From positions 113,563 through 177,562 of the forward strand of contig JBJKUR010000006.1 of the NCBI GenBank assembly GCA_045563055.1: a DNA stretch of 64,000 bases, read 5' to 3'. Both the position numbers and the translations under genes were made by a program. Each line of letters starts with the position of its first letter. Within the stretch, counting starts at the first letter, position 1. The notes beneath the pieces are model-generated. The model did not search any database. It saw only the letters and a list, made by a program, of their open reading frames with translations, and was not told where the DNA came from. This DNA comes from Methylaequor sp045563055. GTDB lineage: Bacteria > Pseudomonadota > Alphaproteobacteria > Methylaequorales > Methylaequoraceae. Of this stretch, positions 1 through 9,262 are shown piece after piece.

Positions 1-681
1 TCATTAAAGGATGTTTATCTTGCTCTGGCTAAAGACGTTCCTGCGGATCCCGAAGGAAATACTGTAAAACCTAACCCTTACAAAATGTGGAACGAAGTAA
101 ACCCAGCATTGCCAGCTGCGCCTATTGTTGTAATTGGGCCACCTCCGACTTCTGGGACACGTGATGCTTTCAATGAATTAGCTATTGAAAGAGGTTGCAA
201 AAAATTTCCTGGAAGAAAAGCACTGAAGAAAAAAGACAAAAAACTTTATAAAAGTCAATGTCGAAGTGTCAGAGAAGACGGTCCTTATGTTGAAGCTGGA
301 GAAAACGACAACTTAATTATCGAAAAGTTGGTTGCTGACCCTGGCGCATTGGGAGTCTTTGGTTATTCTTTTCTTGATCAAAATCGAGACAAAGTCAAAG
401 CGGCAAAAGTTGATGGTGTTTTTCCAGAGTTTGAGGCTATCTCATCTGGTAAATATCCAGTTTCAAGATCATTATTTTTCTACATAAAAAATGCTCATGC
501 ATCGGTTATTCCAGGAATAAAAGAATATGTAAGAGAATTTACCTCTTCAAAAGCAATTGGTTCTGACGGTTATTTAGTATCAAAGGGCCTTATTCCACTT
601 GGTGAAAGCGAGAGAGCTCAATTTGAAAAAGATGGTAAAACTCTTGCTAAATTTGACGGTAAGGTCTTGAAGAAGAAGTAG
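1..681 (+). CDS. pstS: Phosphate ABC transporter substrate-binding protein PstS (5' end missing)
   Basis: The frame is open from the first base, so the gene starts before the window; 226 residues of the C-terminal part are present. PstS binds inorganic phosphate in the periplasm and hands it to PstC/PstA. The stretch around 130-175 encodes GPPPTSGTRDAF, matching the phosphate-contacting S-G-T-R segment of PstS-type proteins. The C-terminal part resembles PBP-like phosphate-binding proteins common in alphaproteobacteria. It is followed 20 bases later by pstC. The signal peptide and any Pho box lie outside the window. Confidence 0.93.
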   Translation, partial: SLKDVYLALAKDVPADPEGNTVKPNPYKMWNEVNPALPAAPIVVIGPPPTSGTRDAFNELAIERGCKKFPGRKALKKKDKKLYKSQCRSVREDGPYVEAGENDNLIIEKLVADPGALGVFGYSFLDQNRDKVKAAKVDGVFPEFEAISSGKYPVSRSLFFYIKNAHASVIPGIKEYVREFTSSKAIGSDGYLVSKGLIPLGESERAQFEKDGKTLAKFDGKVLKKK

Positions 682-701
682 GAATTCTTTAATGTTACTT
701 T

Positions 702-2087
702 ATGGGTTTTTGGTCCTTTTTCTTTATTTTAGTAGTGTTGGGGCTATCAGTTCACTGGTATGCAACCAACAAAGCCTTAAAACTTAATGCTAAATTAGAA
801 AAAGGATCAAGACTTCCCTCTTTGCCATCTTATTACGGAACATATTCACTCCTATTAATTATTTTCCCAACATCATCATTATTTCTGCTCTGGTTAGTTG
901 GTAAGCCCTTTATCCTCGAATACATTTTATTACAAAACATCCCGGAGCAATTGTCAGCAAACTTTGATGGAGATCCATCAATGCTAGTAGATAGCATAAA
1001 AGCAGTCGATCTCGAGCGAGTTTTCCCAGGAACAAACCCTTTGATCGTGGAAAGCGCAACATATTTTAATAGCCTAGATAATTACTCAAACACTTTTGCA
1101 TATTTTTTTATTTTAATCGTTGCTTTTCTCTCCAGCTATTTTTCATTAAAAAAGATTTCAACCACATTTAAAGCAAGGCAGGCAGTAGAAAAATCAAATA
1201 TAAATCTATTAATATTCTCTTCGACAATCGCAATAATTACAACTATAGGAATTGTTTTTTCTCTGATTTTTGAAGCTTTAAGATTTTTTGATGAAATACC
1301 TTTTTTCGATTTCTTATTTGGTCTAGCTTGGAGCCCTCAAACAGCAATTAGAGAAGGACAAGTTGCAAGTCAAGGTGCTTTTGGAGCAATCCCGATTTTT
1401 TCAGGAACTCTTTTGATTACCCTGATAGCAATGTCTGTGGCAATTCCAGTTGGTTTGCTTTCTGCTGTGTATTTATCAGAATATGCGACTCCCAAAGTTC
1501 GACAAACTTTTAAACCAATTTTAGAAATACTAGCAGGCGTACCTACTGTAGTGTATGGATTTTTTGCAGCTATTACCGTTGGTCCTTTTTTTAAAGATTT
1601 AGCAAACTATAGTGGATTTAATATTGCCTCTGAAAGTGCAATAGCCGCTGGTGGTGTTATGGGAATAATGATTATTCCTTTTATTTCATCTTTATCAGAT
1701 GATGTTATCAGTGCCGTGCCACAGTCCTTACGTGATGGATCATATGCTATGGGAGCAACAAGATCAGAAACAGTAAAAAAAATAATACTTCCAGCTGCTT
1801 TACCAGGTATAATTGGAGCAATTCTTCTCGCAGTTTCTCGTGCAATAGGTGAAACTATGATAGTTGTTATGGCTGCAGGAATTGCAGCAAACTTAACAGC
1901 TAATCCTTTTGAATCTGTAACAACTGTCACTGTCCAAATAGTTACACTCTTAATTGGCGACCAAGAGTTTGATAGTGCAAAAACACTTGCTGCTTTTGCC
2001 TTGGGAATCACACTTTTTGTTGCAACCCTTTTTTTAAATTTATTGGCACTCAGAATTGTAAGTAAATATAGGGAAAGATATGAATAA
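702..2087 (+). CDS. pstC: Phosphate ABC transporter permease PstC
   Basis: 461-residue inner-membrane permease, one half of the phosphate channel. There are hydrophobic segments near the N-terminus, then a periplasmic stretch of about 60 residues, then the binding-protein-dependent transport domain in the C-terminal half. The EAA-type cytoplasmic loop that contacts PstB is visible around bases 1755-1820 (GATRSETVKKIILPAALPG). The protein is longer than enterobacterial PstC (about 320 residues); an N-terminal extension is usual in alphaproteobacteria. Its last 8 bases overlap the pstA start, which suggests translational coupling. Confidence 0.95.
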   Translation: MGFWSFFFILVVLGLSVHWYATNKALKLNAKLEKGSRLPSLPSYYGTYSLLLIIFPTSSLFLLWLVGKPFILEYILLQNIPEQLSANFDGDPSMLVDSIKAVDLERVFPGTNPLIVESATYFNSLDNYSNTFAYFFILIVAFLSSYFSLKKISTTFKARQAVEKSNINLLIFSSTIAIITTIGIVFSLIFEALRFFDEIPFFDFLFGLAWSPQTAIREGQVASQGAFGAIPIFSGTLLITLIAMSVAIPVGLLSAVYLSEYATPKVRQTFKPILEILAGVPTVVYGFFAAITVGPFFKDLANYSGFNIASESAIAAGGVMGIMIIPFISSLSDDVISAVPQSLRDGSYAMGATRSETVKKIILPAALPGIIGAILLAVSRAIGETMIVVMAAGIAANLTANPFESVTTVTVQIVTLLIGDQEFDSAKTLAAFALGITLFVATLFLNLLALRIVSKYRERYE

Positions 2088-3354
2088 CCTCAAAAAAATA
2101 GAATATTCTCTGAAAAAAAGAAAAAGACAAGAATCACGTTTCAAGATTTATGGTTTGCTAGGTATAGCAACTGCAGTCAGTTTTTTGTGTATTATTCTTA
2201 GTTCAATTTTTATGGAGGGAAAAAAAGCTTTTTTAAGTACTTATATAAAATTAGAAGTATATTTTGATCCCGATATAATCTACACAAGCAATGACCAAAA
2301 AGAAGAAGATATAAAATTCGCAAATTTTCAAAAAATAATCAAAAACTCTTTAAATAGTTTTTTTCCAGAAATTTCTGACAAAGGCGAATTACGTAAATTA
2401 AGTAACTTTATCTCTAGTTCAGAGGAAGAAAACCTTATGAAGCTTGTTTTAAAAAACAAACAACTAGTAGGTCAGAAAATCACTTTATGGTTATTAGCTT
2501 CATCAAAGATTGATGTGATAAATAAAAATCCGGACATGGAGTTGATAGCAGAAGAAGATAGATTGATTTCTGACCTCGAATTGAATTGGCTGAATGAAAT
2601 AAGATCAGCAAATAATATCAAAAGTAATTTTAATAAAAACTTTTTTGTAAAGGCAGATTCAACAGAACCAGAACAAGCGGGAATCTGGGGCTCGCTTGTA
2701 GGCTCATTCTTTACATTATTTGTAACATTAATTCTATCATTTCCAATTGCCGTTGCCGCAGGAGTCTTTCTTGAGGAGCTTGCACCAAAAAATAAATTTA
2801 CAGATTTTATTGAGGTTAATATTAATAACTTAGCAGCCGTACCCTCTATAATATTTGGGTTATTAGGTTTAGCAATTTTTCTCAATGTCATGCATTTACC
2901 AAGATCTGCCCCCATTGTTGGCGGAATGGTTTTAGCTCTTATGACCCTTCCAACAATTATTATTGCCACTAGAGCTTCATTAAAGGCTGTACCACCGTCA
3001 ATTAGAGAAGCTGCAATTGGTTTAGGTGCAACGAAGTTTCAGACAGTTACTCATCATGTACTTCCACTTTCTTTGCCGGGTATTCTGACAGGAACCATCA
3101 TTGGAATGTCTCAAGCACTTGGAGAGTCAGCGCCATTATTAATGATAGGAATGGTTGCGTTTATTGTTGATGTTCCAGGGTCATTTTTAGATTCCTCTAC
3201 TGTTCTTCCAGTTCAAATTTATCTTTGGAAAAGCACTGCTGCCAGAGGTTTTGTTGAGCTTACTGCGGCAGGGGTAATGGTTTTACTTTCTTTTCTTATT
3301 TTGATGAACGGCATAGCAGTATATATTAGACAAAAGTTTGAAAAAAAATGGTAA
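2080..3354 (+). CDS. pstA: Phosphate ABC transporter permease PstA
   Basis: 424-residue second permease subunit. One membrane segment lies near residues 20-45. A long periplasmic insertion (about residues 46-200) follows, and then the five-helix permease core, with the EAA loop near bases 3015-3085 (GLGATKFQTVTHHVLPLSLPG). It is longer than enterobacterial PstA (about 296 residues), as in other alphaproteobacteria. It overlaps pstC by 8 bases and pstB follows 18 bases downstream, so pstS-C-A-B-phoU-phoB reads as one operon. Confidence 0.95.
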   Translation: MNNLKKIEYSLKKRKRQESRFKIYGLLGIATAVSFLCIILSSIFMEGKKAFLSTYIKLEVYFDPDIIYTSNDQKEEDIKFANFQKIIKNSLNSFFPEISDKGELRKLSNFISSSEEENLMKLVLKNKQLVGQKITLWLLASSKIDVINKNPDMELIAEEDRLISDLELNWLNEIRSANNIKSNFNKNFFVKADSTEPEQAGIWGSLVGSFFTLFVTLILSFPIAVAAGVFLEELAPKNKFTDFIEVNINNLAAVPSIIFGLLGLAIFLNVMHLPRSAPIVGGMVLALMTLPTIIIATRASLKAVPPSIREAAIGLGATKFQTVTHHVLPLSLPGILTGTIIGMSQALGESAPLLMIGMVAFIVDVPGSFLDSSTVLPVQIYLWKSTAARGFVELTAAGVMVLLSFLILMNGIAVYIRQKFEKKW

Positions 3355-3372
3355 AATATTAAGAGAAGTTTT

Positions 3373-4137
3373 ATGACAGAAAAAATTAAAATAAAAAGTA
3401 AAAATGTTAATGTTTACTATGGCCAGAAGAAGGCACTTGATAAAATCAACCTTGAAATTCCTACAAATAAGGTCACAGCCTTAATAGGTCCAAGTGGTTG
3501 TGGAAAATCTACTTTTCTTAGATGTATAAATCGTATGAACGATACGATAGATATTTGTAGGATAGAAGGAAAAATTATTGTTGATGAAGAAGATATATAT
3601 TCCACAGAAGTCGACCCGGTTTTACTGAGGGCAAAGATAGGAATGGTATTCCAAAAACCTAATCCATTCCCTAAGTCAATTTTTGACAATGTTGCCTACG
3701 GACCAAAAATTCATGGAATTGTCAATAGCGATGATGAATTAGAGGAGCTAGTTATATATAGCTTGAAAAAAGCTGGTTTGTTTGGAGAGGTAAAAGATAG
3801 GCTAAATGACACAGGAACCTCTTTATCGGGGGGACAGCAGCAAAGACTATGCATAGCCAGAGCCATTGCAATTAGTCCACAAATAATCCTAATGGACGAA
3901 CCGTGTTCTGCCCTAGATCCAATAGCAACTGCTATAATTGAAGAACTTATTGATGAGTTAGCTAAAAACTTTACTATTGTAATCGTAACCCACTCAATGC
4001 AGCAAGCTGCAAGAGTCTCACAGAAAACTGCTTTTTTTCATATGGGTAGTTTGATCGAGGTAGGGCACACAGATCAAATTTTTTCAACACCAAGCCAAAA
4101 AAAGACTCAGGATTATATAACAGGAAAAATAGGTTAA
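3373..4137 (+). CDS. pstB: Phosphate ABC transporter ATPase PstB
   Basis: 254-residue ABC ATPase that drives phosphate import. The Walker A motif GPSGCGKST is at residues 39-47, the Q-loop lies in VFQKPNPFP, the signature is LSGGQQQRLCIARAIA, Walker B is IILMDEPCSALD and the H-loop is in VIVTHS. Length and motif order are standard for PstB. The start is preceded by AAGAGAAG. phoU begins only 4 bases after the stop. Confidence 0.97.
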   Translation: MTEKIKIKSKNVNVYYGQKKALDKINLEIPTNKVTALIGPSGCGKSTFLRCINRMNDTIDICRIEGKIIVDEEDIYSTEVDPVLLRAKIGMVFQKPNPFPKSIFDNVAYGPKIHGIVNSDDELEELVIYSLKKAGLFGEVKDRLNDTGTSLSGGQQQRLCIARAIAISPQIILMDEPCSALDPIATAIIEELIDELAKNFTIVIVTHSMQQAARVSQKTAFFHMGSLIEVGHTDQIFSTPSQKKTQDYITGKIG

Positions 4138-4141
4138 ACAA

Positions 4142-4795
4142 ATGAAAGAGCACATTGTCACAACTTATGATGAAGACTTAAATTCTCTTAAGAGCAATTT
4201 AACACAGATGGGTTTAGATGTTGAAAAACAAATATTCGAAGCAGTTAATTTGATAAAAATAATCAATATAACCAAAGCTCAAGAAATTATAAAAAATGAT
4301 GAAAGTATTGATGCTTTAGAAAAAAAAATAAGAGGATTTGCAACTATTATGTTGTCAAAAAGACAACCTCTTGCAGATGATCTTAGGCAGATTATTATTT
4401 CTCTGAAAATATCTAGTATTCTTGAGCGCATTGGTGATCATGCATCAAACGTAGCTGGAAGGATATTATCAGTAAAAAAAGCTCCTGATAGCTACAGCAC
4501 TGACTCAATTCACCAACTGGGCCTTTTAGTTTTGAAAAATTTTTCCACAGCCCTAAGTGCTTATGATCAAGAATCAAAACAAATTGCACAATCTGTTCCC
4601 ACTGAGGATATTACAATTAACTCCGTATATGAGACCTGTTTTAGAGAGCATTTACATTTGATGATGGAAGATAGAGAAATAATTGGTTTTTGTACACAAA
4701 TGTTATTCATTGCAAAAGAATTAGAAAGAATTGGAGACCTGGCAAAAGTAATATCTAAGGAAGTTATTTATAATCTTCAGGGAACTCTTAAATAA
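4142..4795 (+). CDS. phoU: Phosphate signalling regulator PhoU
   Basis: 217-residue cytoplasmic helical protein that links PstB transport state to the PhoR/PhoB system and restrains the Pho response when phosphate is plentiful. The two-fold repeat is visible: LERIGDHASNVAG in the first half and LERIGDLAKVISKE in the second, each carrying the metal-binding ExxxD pattern. The stop codon directly abuts the phoB start (4795/4796). Confidence 0.95.
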   Translation: MKEHIVTTYDEDLNSLKSNLTQMGLDVEKQIFEAVNLIKIINITKAQEIIKNDESIDALEKKIRGFATIMLSKRQPLADDLRQIIISLKISSILERIGDHASNVAGRILSVKKAPDSYSTDSIHQLGLLVLKNFSTALSAYDQESKQIAQSVPTEDITINSVYETCFREHLHLMMEDREIIGFCTQMLFIAKELERIGDLAKVISKEVIYNLQGTLK

Positions 4796-5485
4796 ATGGA
4801 AACAAAAAAAACAATTCTTGTAGTAGAGGATGATAAATCATTACTACCAATGATTACCTACAATATTGAAAAAAACGGATTTCAGGTAAAATCAGCCACT
4901 AACGGTGAAGATGCACTATTGTTAATTAAAGAAGAAATTCCATCATTGGCTATATTTGATTGGATGATTCCTGAACCAAATGGATTAGAGCTTTGCAAAA
5001 TTCTGCGAAGAAAACAAGAAACCAGTAATTTACCAATTATAATGTTAACTGCCAGAGAAGAAGAAGAGGACAGAATAAGGGGGTTGGATTATGGGGCGGA
5101 TGATTACATATCAAAACCTTTTAGTCCCGCAGAACTAATTGCTAGAATTAAAGCTCTAATAAGAAGATCCTCTTCCAGCCAAAACCAAAGTTTAAATTAT
5201 GAAGATATTAATGTACTCACAGATGAGCATAAAGTCTTTAGAGACAAAACTAGAATTAAATTGGGTCCAACAGAATATAGACTTTTGGTTTATCTAATGG
5301 AAAATCCAAGAAGAGTCTTTAGTAGAGAGCAATTGCTTGACGCAGTTTGGGGACGTGAAATATATGTTGAATCCAGAACAGTAGATACACACATACGTAG
5401 ACTCAGAAAAGCAATAAATATTGAGGGCACAAAAAATCTTATTAGGACTGTAAGAGCTTCTGGTTATTCACTTGATAATGATTAA
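4796..5485 (+). CDS. phoB: Phosphate regulon response regulator PhoB
   Basis: 229-residue OmpR-family regulator. The receiver domain (about residues 1-120) has the acidic pair E11-D12-D13, the phosphoacceptor D55 in AIFDWMIPEPNG, and K in SKPF. The C-terminal winged helix (about 130-225) has the recognition helix in ESRTVDTHIRRLRKAI. As the last gene of the pst operon it likely activates that operon under phosphate limitation. No phoR kinase lies downstream, so it must be before the window or elsewhere. Confidence 0.95.
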   Translation: METKKTILVVEDDKSLLPMITYNIEKNGFQVKSATNGEDALLLIKEEIPSLAIFDWMIPEPNGLELCKILRRKQETSNLPIIMLTAREEEEDRIRGLDYGADDYISKPFSPAELIARIKALIRRSSSSQNQSLNYEDINVLTDEHKVFRDKTRIKLGPTEYRLLVYLMENPRRVFSREQLLDAVWGREIYVESRTVDTHIRRLRKAINIEGTKNLIRTVRASGYSLDND

Positions 5486-5491
5486 TCATTA
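5476..5491. repeat. 16-base perfect palindrome at the phoB stop
   Basis: TAATGATTAATCATTA reads the same on both strands and covers the phoB stop codon. It has no T tract, so it is a poor terminator candidate. It may be a protein-binding site or chance in AT-rich DNA. Confidence 0.35.
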
Positions 5492-5535
5492 ATATAAATT
5501 TGGAGTAAATTATAAAAAATTAGAGGGTTATTTTA

Positions 5536-7425
5536 GTGCTTAAGCGCGAATTCAAAGACGGTATTTCAGTAATAGTCACTGTCTTCAACAAAGAAAAGTT
5601 CATAGTCCAAACCCTAGAATCCGCGATAAATCAGTTTAACAAAAAAGAAAACTATCAGTTGATTATTATCGATGATGGTTCAAATGATAATTCGTTCAAA
5701 CTTATAAAAAATACTCTCCAGCAGTATAATGTAGACTCTAAAGTTATAAAACAAACCAACAGTGGACCCAGCAAAGCAACTAATAAGGGATTAGCATTCG
5801 CAAAGTACTCGTTTATTAAATTACTTGACGGGGATGATATCCTAGCACCCGACAGTTTAAGTTATATGAAGACCCAAATGATAGAAAAAAATATTGACTT
5901 GCTTTACGGGCATTGGGTTTGGGCAAAAAATATCCACGAATACGAATTTAAAGACAATTCGCCACAATCTACAATTATGCAAAATCCATTAGAGAAATTT
6001 ATTTTACGGGGATGGGGTGGTGCAAGTAATTTAATGATAAGAAATAAAGCAATGCAGAAGGTAGGCGGGTGCGATCAGAAAGTTTTTATTCAAGATTTTT
6101 CGTTGCCTTTGCGGGTTGCAGGAAATCATTTAAAAAAAAAAGAATCAAAAAAATTTAAAATCGGTATAACTTCAAAAATTATTTGTGTTGGTCCTAGCGT
6201 TTTAGAAAACAGAATAATAAGTAATAGTTCTCAAACATTGTATGATTTATCTGTTGCATGCATTAATTTTATTGAAGAACATCCGCGACTGAATAAAAAA
6301 TTAAAAAATAAAGCTCTGAAAAAAATCATTTCACGTTGCTGGTCATGGCGAAGGAAGAAGCTTAAAAGTTTTTTCTTTGATAGATTCTTTTTAACATACC
6401 TGAAAAGTAAGTTTAACTTTGGTTTAAATGAGAAAAAAATTAAATATTTTATTTATCAAACGTGGGAAGATGACCAAAATGTCAGAAAAATAAATTTAAG
6501 GAATAACACGAAATTAAAAATCCTCATTTATGTGGGTCTTGATTTACTTGGTGATGCTCTGCTAAAAATTCCAATGTTAAAAGTATTAAAACTGATATTT
6601 CCTAACTCCCAAATAACATGGCTTGCTGGAAAGGGGAGAAGTGAATTTAAAAGATCATTAAAACCATTAAGTCAAAATTTAATCGATGAGTTTCTTGATG
6701 ATTCCAATTTCGGATCAAACTTTCTTGATTTTTTAAGAATACCCTCAAGAAAAAAATTCGATATTGTTATCGATACACAAAAAAGACTGCTGACAACTAT
6801 TCTCTTAAAAAAAATTAAAACTGATTTATTTATTTCACCTTGTGCTAACTTCTTTCTCTCTGACCTATTCCCTAAAAATATGAATGAGGGGAATCTAAGT
6901 CAATATTTAGTTAACTTGGTCGCTACACTAAGTCCAAAAGAAGTTATATTTAGAAATCAAACAAATAATAAATCAAAACAAGTGGCTATTTGTCCAGGAG
7001 CTTCTGTTATTTGGAAGAGGTGGTCCTTAGAAAACTTTATTGAAGTTTCAGAGTATTTGATCCGTAATAAATCAACACCTGTATTCATTCTTGGTCCAAA
7101 AGAAAGCAATTTTCATAGACATTTAGCAAGAGAATTTGGAGGGAAAATAAAAATTTATAGAAGTGATGATCCTATCTATACGATACAAATTGTTAAGAAA
7201 TGCAAATTTGGTATAAGTAATGACACTGGATGTGGACATCTTTTGGCTTATACAGGAATTCCAATTATTACAATCTTTGGGCCGACAGATTCGAAAAAAT
7301 TTGCACCAATTGGCAATAAATATAACATGTCAGTTTCATCAAATGAAATTTTTAAATCATCTGATATCAATTCAATCCCTCCTAACTTAGTAATAGAGAA
7401 AGTTAAAAAACTTTTATCAATCTGA
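5536..7425 (+). CDS. GT2-GT9 two-domain glycosyltransferase
   Basis: 629-residue protein that joins two glycosyltransferase folds. Residues about 8-260 are a family 2 (GT-A) transferase: ISVIVTVFNKEKFI, the nucleotide-binding IIIDDGSNDNS and the metal-binding LLDGDD are all visible. Residues about 325-629 resemble the family 9 heptosyltransferases of lipopolysaccharide core synthesis: LKILIYVGLDLLGDALLK at the start, VAICPGASVIWKRW in the middle, and SNDTGCGHLLAYTGIP plus IFGPTD near the end. The start is GTG, preceded by TAGAGGG. A role in surface polysaccharide or LPS assembly is inferred; sugar donors and acceptors cannot be read from sequence. Confidence 0.85.
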   Translation: MLKREFKDGISVIVTVFNKEKFIVQTLESAINQFNKKENYQLIIIDDGSNDNSFKLIKNTLQQYNVDSKVIKQTNSGPSKATNKGLAFAKYSFIKLLDGDDILAPDSLSYMKTQMIEKNIDLLYGHWVWAKNIHEYEFKDNSPQSTIMQNPLEKFILRGWGGASNLMIRNKAMQKVGGCDQKVFIQDFSLPLRVAGNHLKKKESKKFKIGITSKIICVGPSVLENRIISNSSQTLYDLSVACINFIEEHPRLNKKLKNKALKKIISRCWSWRRKKLKSFFFDRFFLTYLKSKFNFGLNEKKIKYFIYQTWEDDQNVRKINLRNNTKLKILIYVGLDLLGDALLKIPMLKVLKLIFPNSQITWLAGKGRSEFKRSLKPLSQNLIDEFLDDSNFGSNFLDFLRIPSRKKFDIVIDTQKRLLTTILLKKIKTDLFISPCANFFLSDLFPKNMNEGNLSQYLVNLVATLSPKEVIFRNQTNNKSKQVAICPGASVIWKRWSLENFIEVSEYLIRNKSTPVFILGPKESNFHRHLAREFGGKIKIYRSDDPIYTIQIVKKCKFGISNDTGCGHLLAYTGIPIITIFGPTDSKKFAPIGNKYNMSVSSNEIFKSSDINSIPPNLVIEKVKKLLSI

Positions 7426-7475
7426 ATAAATTCCCTTAAAATAAACTTACTAATCTTAATCAAGGAGCTTTGATA

Positions 7476-7715
7476 ATGAAGAGTTTTATTGAAAAAATTA
7501 AATGGTTGGGGACAGGATTTGTTCTTGCCGGAATAATACTTACAAATTTGAACATTTATCCTCTCAATATCTTTATTCATGCAGTGGGTGTTGTGTTTTG
7601 GACTTATAGTGGTTACTTACTAAAAGATAAAGCCATATTAACTAATTTTGGTTTTCAAATTCCGGTCTTTATTTTTGGCATTATAAATTTTGTCTTTTCA
7701 CAAATTAATTATTAG
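7476..7715 (+). CDS. Small inner-membrane protein, DUF6552-like
   Basis: 79 residues from the ATG at 7476, which sits 8 bases after AAGGAG (7462-7467). A TTG two codons upstream is possible but lies too close to that ribosome-binding site. The protein is almost entirely hydrophobic, with about three membrane segments (W-L-G-T-G-F-V-L, N-I-F-I-H-A-V-G, Q-I-P-V-F-I-F-G). The layout resembles small DUF6552-type alphaproteobacterial membrane proteins, but I am not sure of the family. Its 3' end overlaps the convergent kinase gene by 11 bases. Function unknown. Confidence 0.7.
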   Translation: MKSFIEKIKWLGTGFVLAGIILTNLNIYPLNIFIHAVGVVFWTYSGYLLKDKAILTNFGFQIPVFIFGIINFVFSQINY

Positions 7716-8682
7716 TTTCTCTGATTTTCTCCAATATTTCTTCCGTTGGTCTGGCTCCATATTGTTGAATAATTTGAGAAGCAAATCTACATCCAAACTC
7801 TGCTGCTGCTGAAGGATTTTCTCCCTTAAGCAACTTAAATAAGAATCCAGCCGCAAACATATCTCCCGCTCCCGTTGTATCGATAACTGAATTAACCTTT
7901 TGAGCTTCTACGGCTTGATGGCTTTGACTTGTGAAAATTTCAGCTCCCTTTTCTCCTTTTGTCATCACCATTATTTCTAAGTTATTTTCCTTAATAATAC
8001 TCTCTCTATTGGTCATATTAAAGAGCTCATTACACTCGTTTTCATTTCCTATAAGTATATCAACGTATGATTTTGTAAAACTAAGGAAATCTTTTTTAAA
8101 CATCTTCACTAAGTTTGAATCAGAAAGTGAAAATACTATTTTGATGTTCATTTGTGATGAAATTTTCAAAGCTTTCATTATAGCTTGCCTGGCAGTCGCA
8201 GAGCTCCACAAGTACCCCTCGATTAAGAGATAACTTATTCCCCTAAAATATTCTTCTTTTACATCTTTCTCATCAAGCGTTGTGCTGGCTCCCAAAAAAG
8301 TTTGCATAGACCTTTCTCCATCAGGTGTAACAAAAATTATGCATCTGGCCGTTGGCAAGCCGTCTTCAGATTGATCACAAAGAAAATTTGTATTTGTAGC
8401 TTGCATATCAGATATAAAATCATCTCCTAAATTATCACTTTTAACTTTTCCACAGAAAAATGACTTAAGGCCAAGCAGAGATATTGCAACAATTGTATTT
8501 GCTACAGAACCTCCGGAGTCTTTTTTCACTGGCTCAATTTGATCAAGCATTTTATCTGATATTTGCTGATCAACTAGTGTCATTGAACCTTTATCAAGAT
8601 TTTTTGACTTTATAAAGTCCTCTGTCACAGGTGCTAATATATCCAAGACAGCATTTCCCATACCTAATATTTTTTTATCCAT
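7705..8682 (-). CDS. PfkB-family kinase, adenosine-kinase-like
   Basis: 325-residue ribokinase/PfkB-fold enzyme. The N-terminus has GMGNAVLDILAPV, and the C-terminal ATP-binding signature DTTGAGDMFAAGF carries the catalytic Asp and anion hole. The GSVANTIVAISLLG and GDERSMQTFLGAS-like segments resemble the alphaproteobacterial proteins usually named adenosine kinase, which phosphorylate adenosine to AMP. Another nucleoside or sugar substrate cannot be excluded. It is transcribed divergently from the DUF2244 gene across a 105-base gap. Confidence 0.85.
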   Translation of the reverse strand: MDKKILGMGNAVLDILAPVTEDFIKSKNLDKGSMTLVDQQISDKMLDQIEPVKKDSGGSVANTIVAISLLGLKSFFCGKVKSDNLGDDFISDMQATNTNFLCDQSEDGLPTARCIIFVTPDGERSMQTFLGASTTLDEKDVKEEYFRGISYLLIEGYLWSSATARQAIMKALKISSQMNIKIVFSLSDSNLVKMFKKDFLSFTKSYVDILIGNENECNELFNMTNRESIIKENNLEIMVMTKGEKGAEIFTSQSHQAVEAQKVNSVIDTTGAGDMFAAGFLFKLLKGENPSAAAEFGCRFASQIIQQYGARPTEEILEKIRETNN

Positions 8683-8691
8683 AAACCTTCC

Positions 8692-8706
8692 TTAATTAAT
8701 TATTAA
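8692..8706. promoter_or_regulatory. CtrA-type motif TTAA-N7-TTAA in the divergent gap
   Basis: TTAATTAATTATTAA fits the TTAA-N7-TTAA pattern bound by the alphaproteobacterial cell-cycle regulator CtrA. It lies 9 bases upstream of the kinase start on the minus strand. The motif is made only of A and T and is expected by chance in such DNA, so this is a weak call. Confidence 0.2.
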
Positions 8707-8787
8707 ATTTTTAATTTTGAAATCTTCGTATTTGTTCATGCAAATTATATCTTTAAAAAATAAAAAAATAACTTTATATATTAAAAA

Positions 8788-9252
8788 ATGAGCAAAATTT
8801 TTCTTAACGTCACAGTCCTTCCATATAGGAGTTTATCCAAGAAAGGATTTAAAAATTTGATGTTTATAGTCTCTTTCATCTTTTTTTCAGTAGGGATTTT
8901 TTTTTGGTATATTGGAGCTTGGCCAGTCTTTGGTTTCTTGGGCTTGGATGTTTTTCTACTCTATTATGCTTTTAAAATAAACTATAAATCTGGAGAAATC
9001 TTTGAGACAATTAAAATAATTCGTGAAAAATTATCAATAACAAGAAACTTTCCTTCGGGAAAAAGACAAGTATGGAATCTAGAAACATATTGGACAAAGG
9101 TTGAGATTTCGAATCCAGCACTTAATCAACACAATCTAATTGTAAAATCAAAAGATAAGGTTGTTCTTTTAGGTTCCTTTCTAAATCTTAATGATAAAAA
9201 GAAGCTATTAAATAAAATTGAATCAGCTTTAAAGTTATCAAAATGTCCATAA
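8788..9252 (+). CDS. DUF2244 membrane protein
   Basis: 154 residues. The pattern is that of DUF2244: an N-terminal LNVTVLPYRSLSKKGF segment, two adjacent membrane helices (about residues 27-65), a FEIN-like KINYKSGEIFE stretch, and a soluble C-terminal domain with VWNLETYWTKVEI. In alphaproteobacteria this family often sits near respiratory or envelope genes; its biochemical role is not known. The DMT permease gene follows closely. Confidence 0.8.
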   Translation: MSKIFLNVTVLPYRSLSKKGFKNLMFIVSFIFFSVGIFFWYIGAWPVFGFLGLDVFLLYYAFKINYKSGEIFETIKIIREKLSITRNFPSGKRQVWNLETYWTKVEISNPALNQHNLIVKSKDKVVLLGSFLNLNDKKKLLNKIESALKLSKCP

Positions 9253-9256
9253 AGGA
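9251..9256 (+). promoter_or_regulatory. Ribosome-binding site for a CTG start
   Basis: AAAGGA ends 6 bases before the CTG at 9263, which is ideal spacing. It decides the start of the DMT permease, since no ATG, GTG or TTG exists in frame between the upstream stop (about 9230) and the TTG at 9380. Confidence 0.55.
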
Positions 9257-9262
9257 TTTGTT

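Noticed and set aside
1607..2011. Long minus-strand open frame inside pstC
   Set aside because: Shadow of pstC in another frame; no family match and no ribosome-binding site.
7470..7475. TTG start for the small membrane protein
   Set aside because: Too close to AAGGAG (7462-7467); ATG 7476 has normal spacing.
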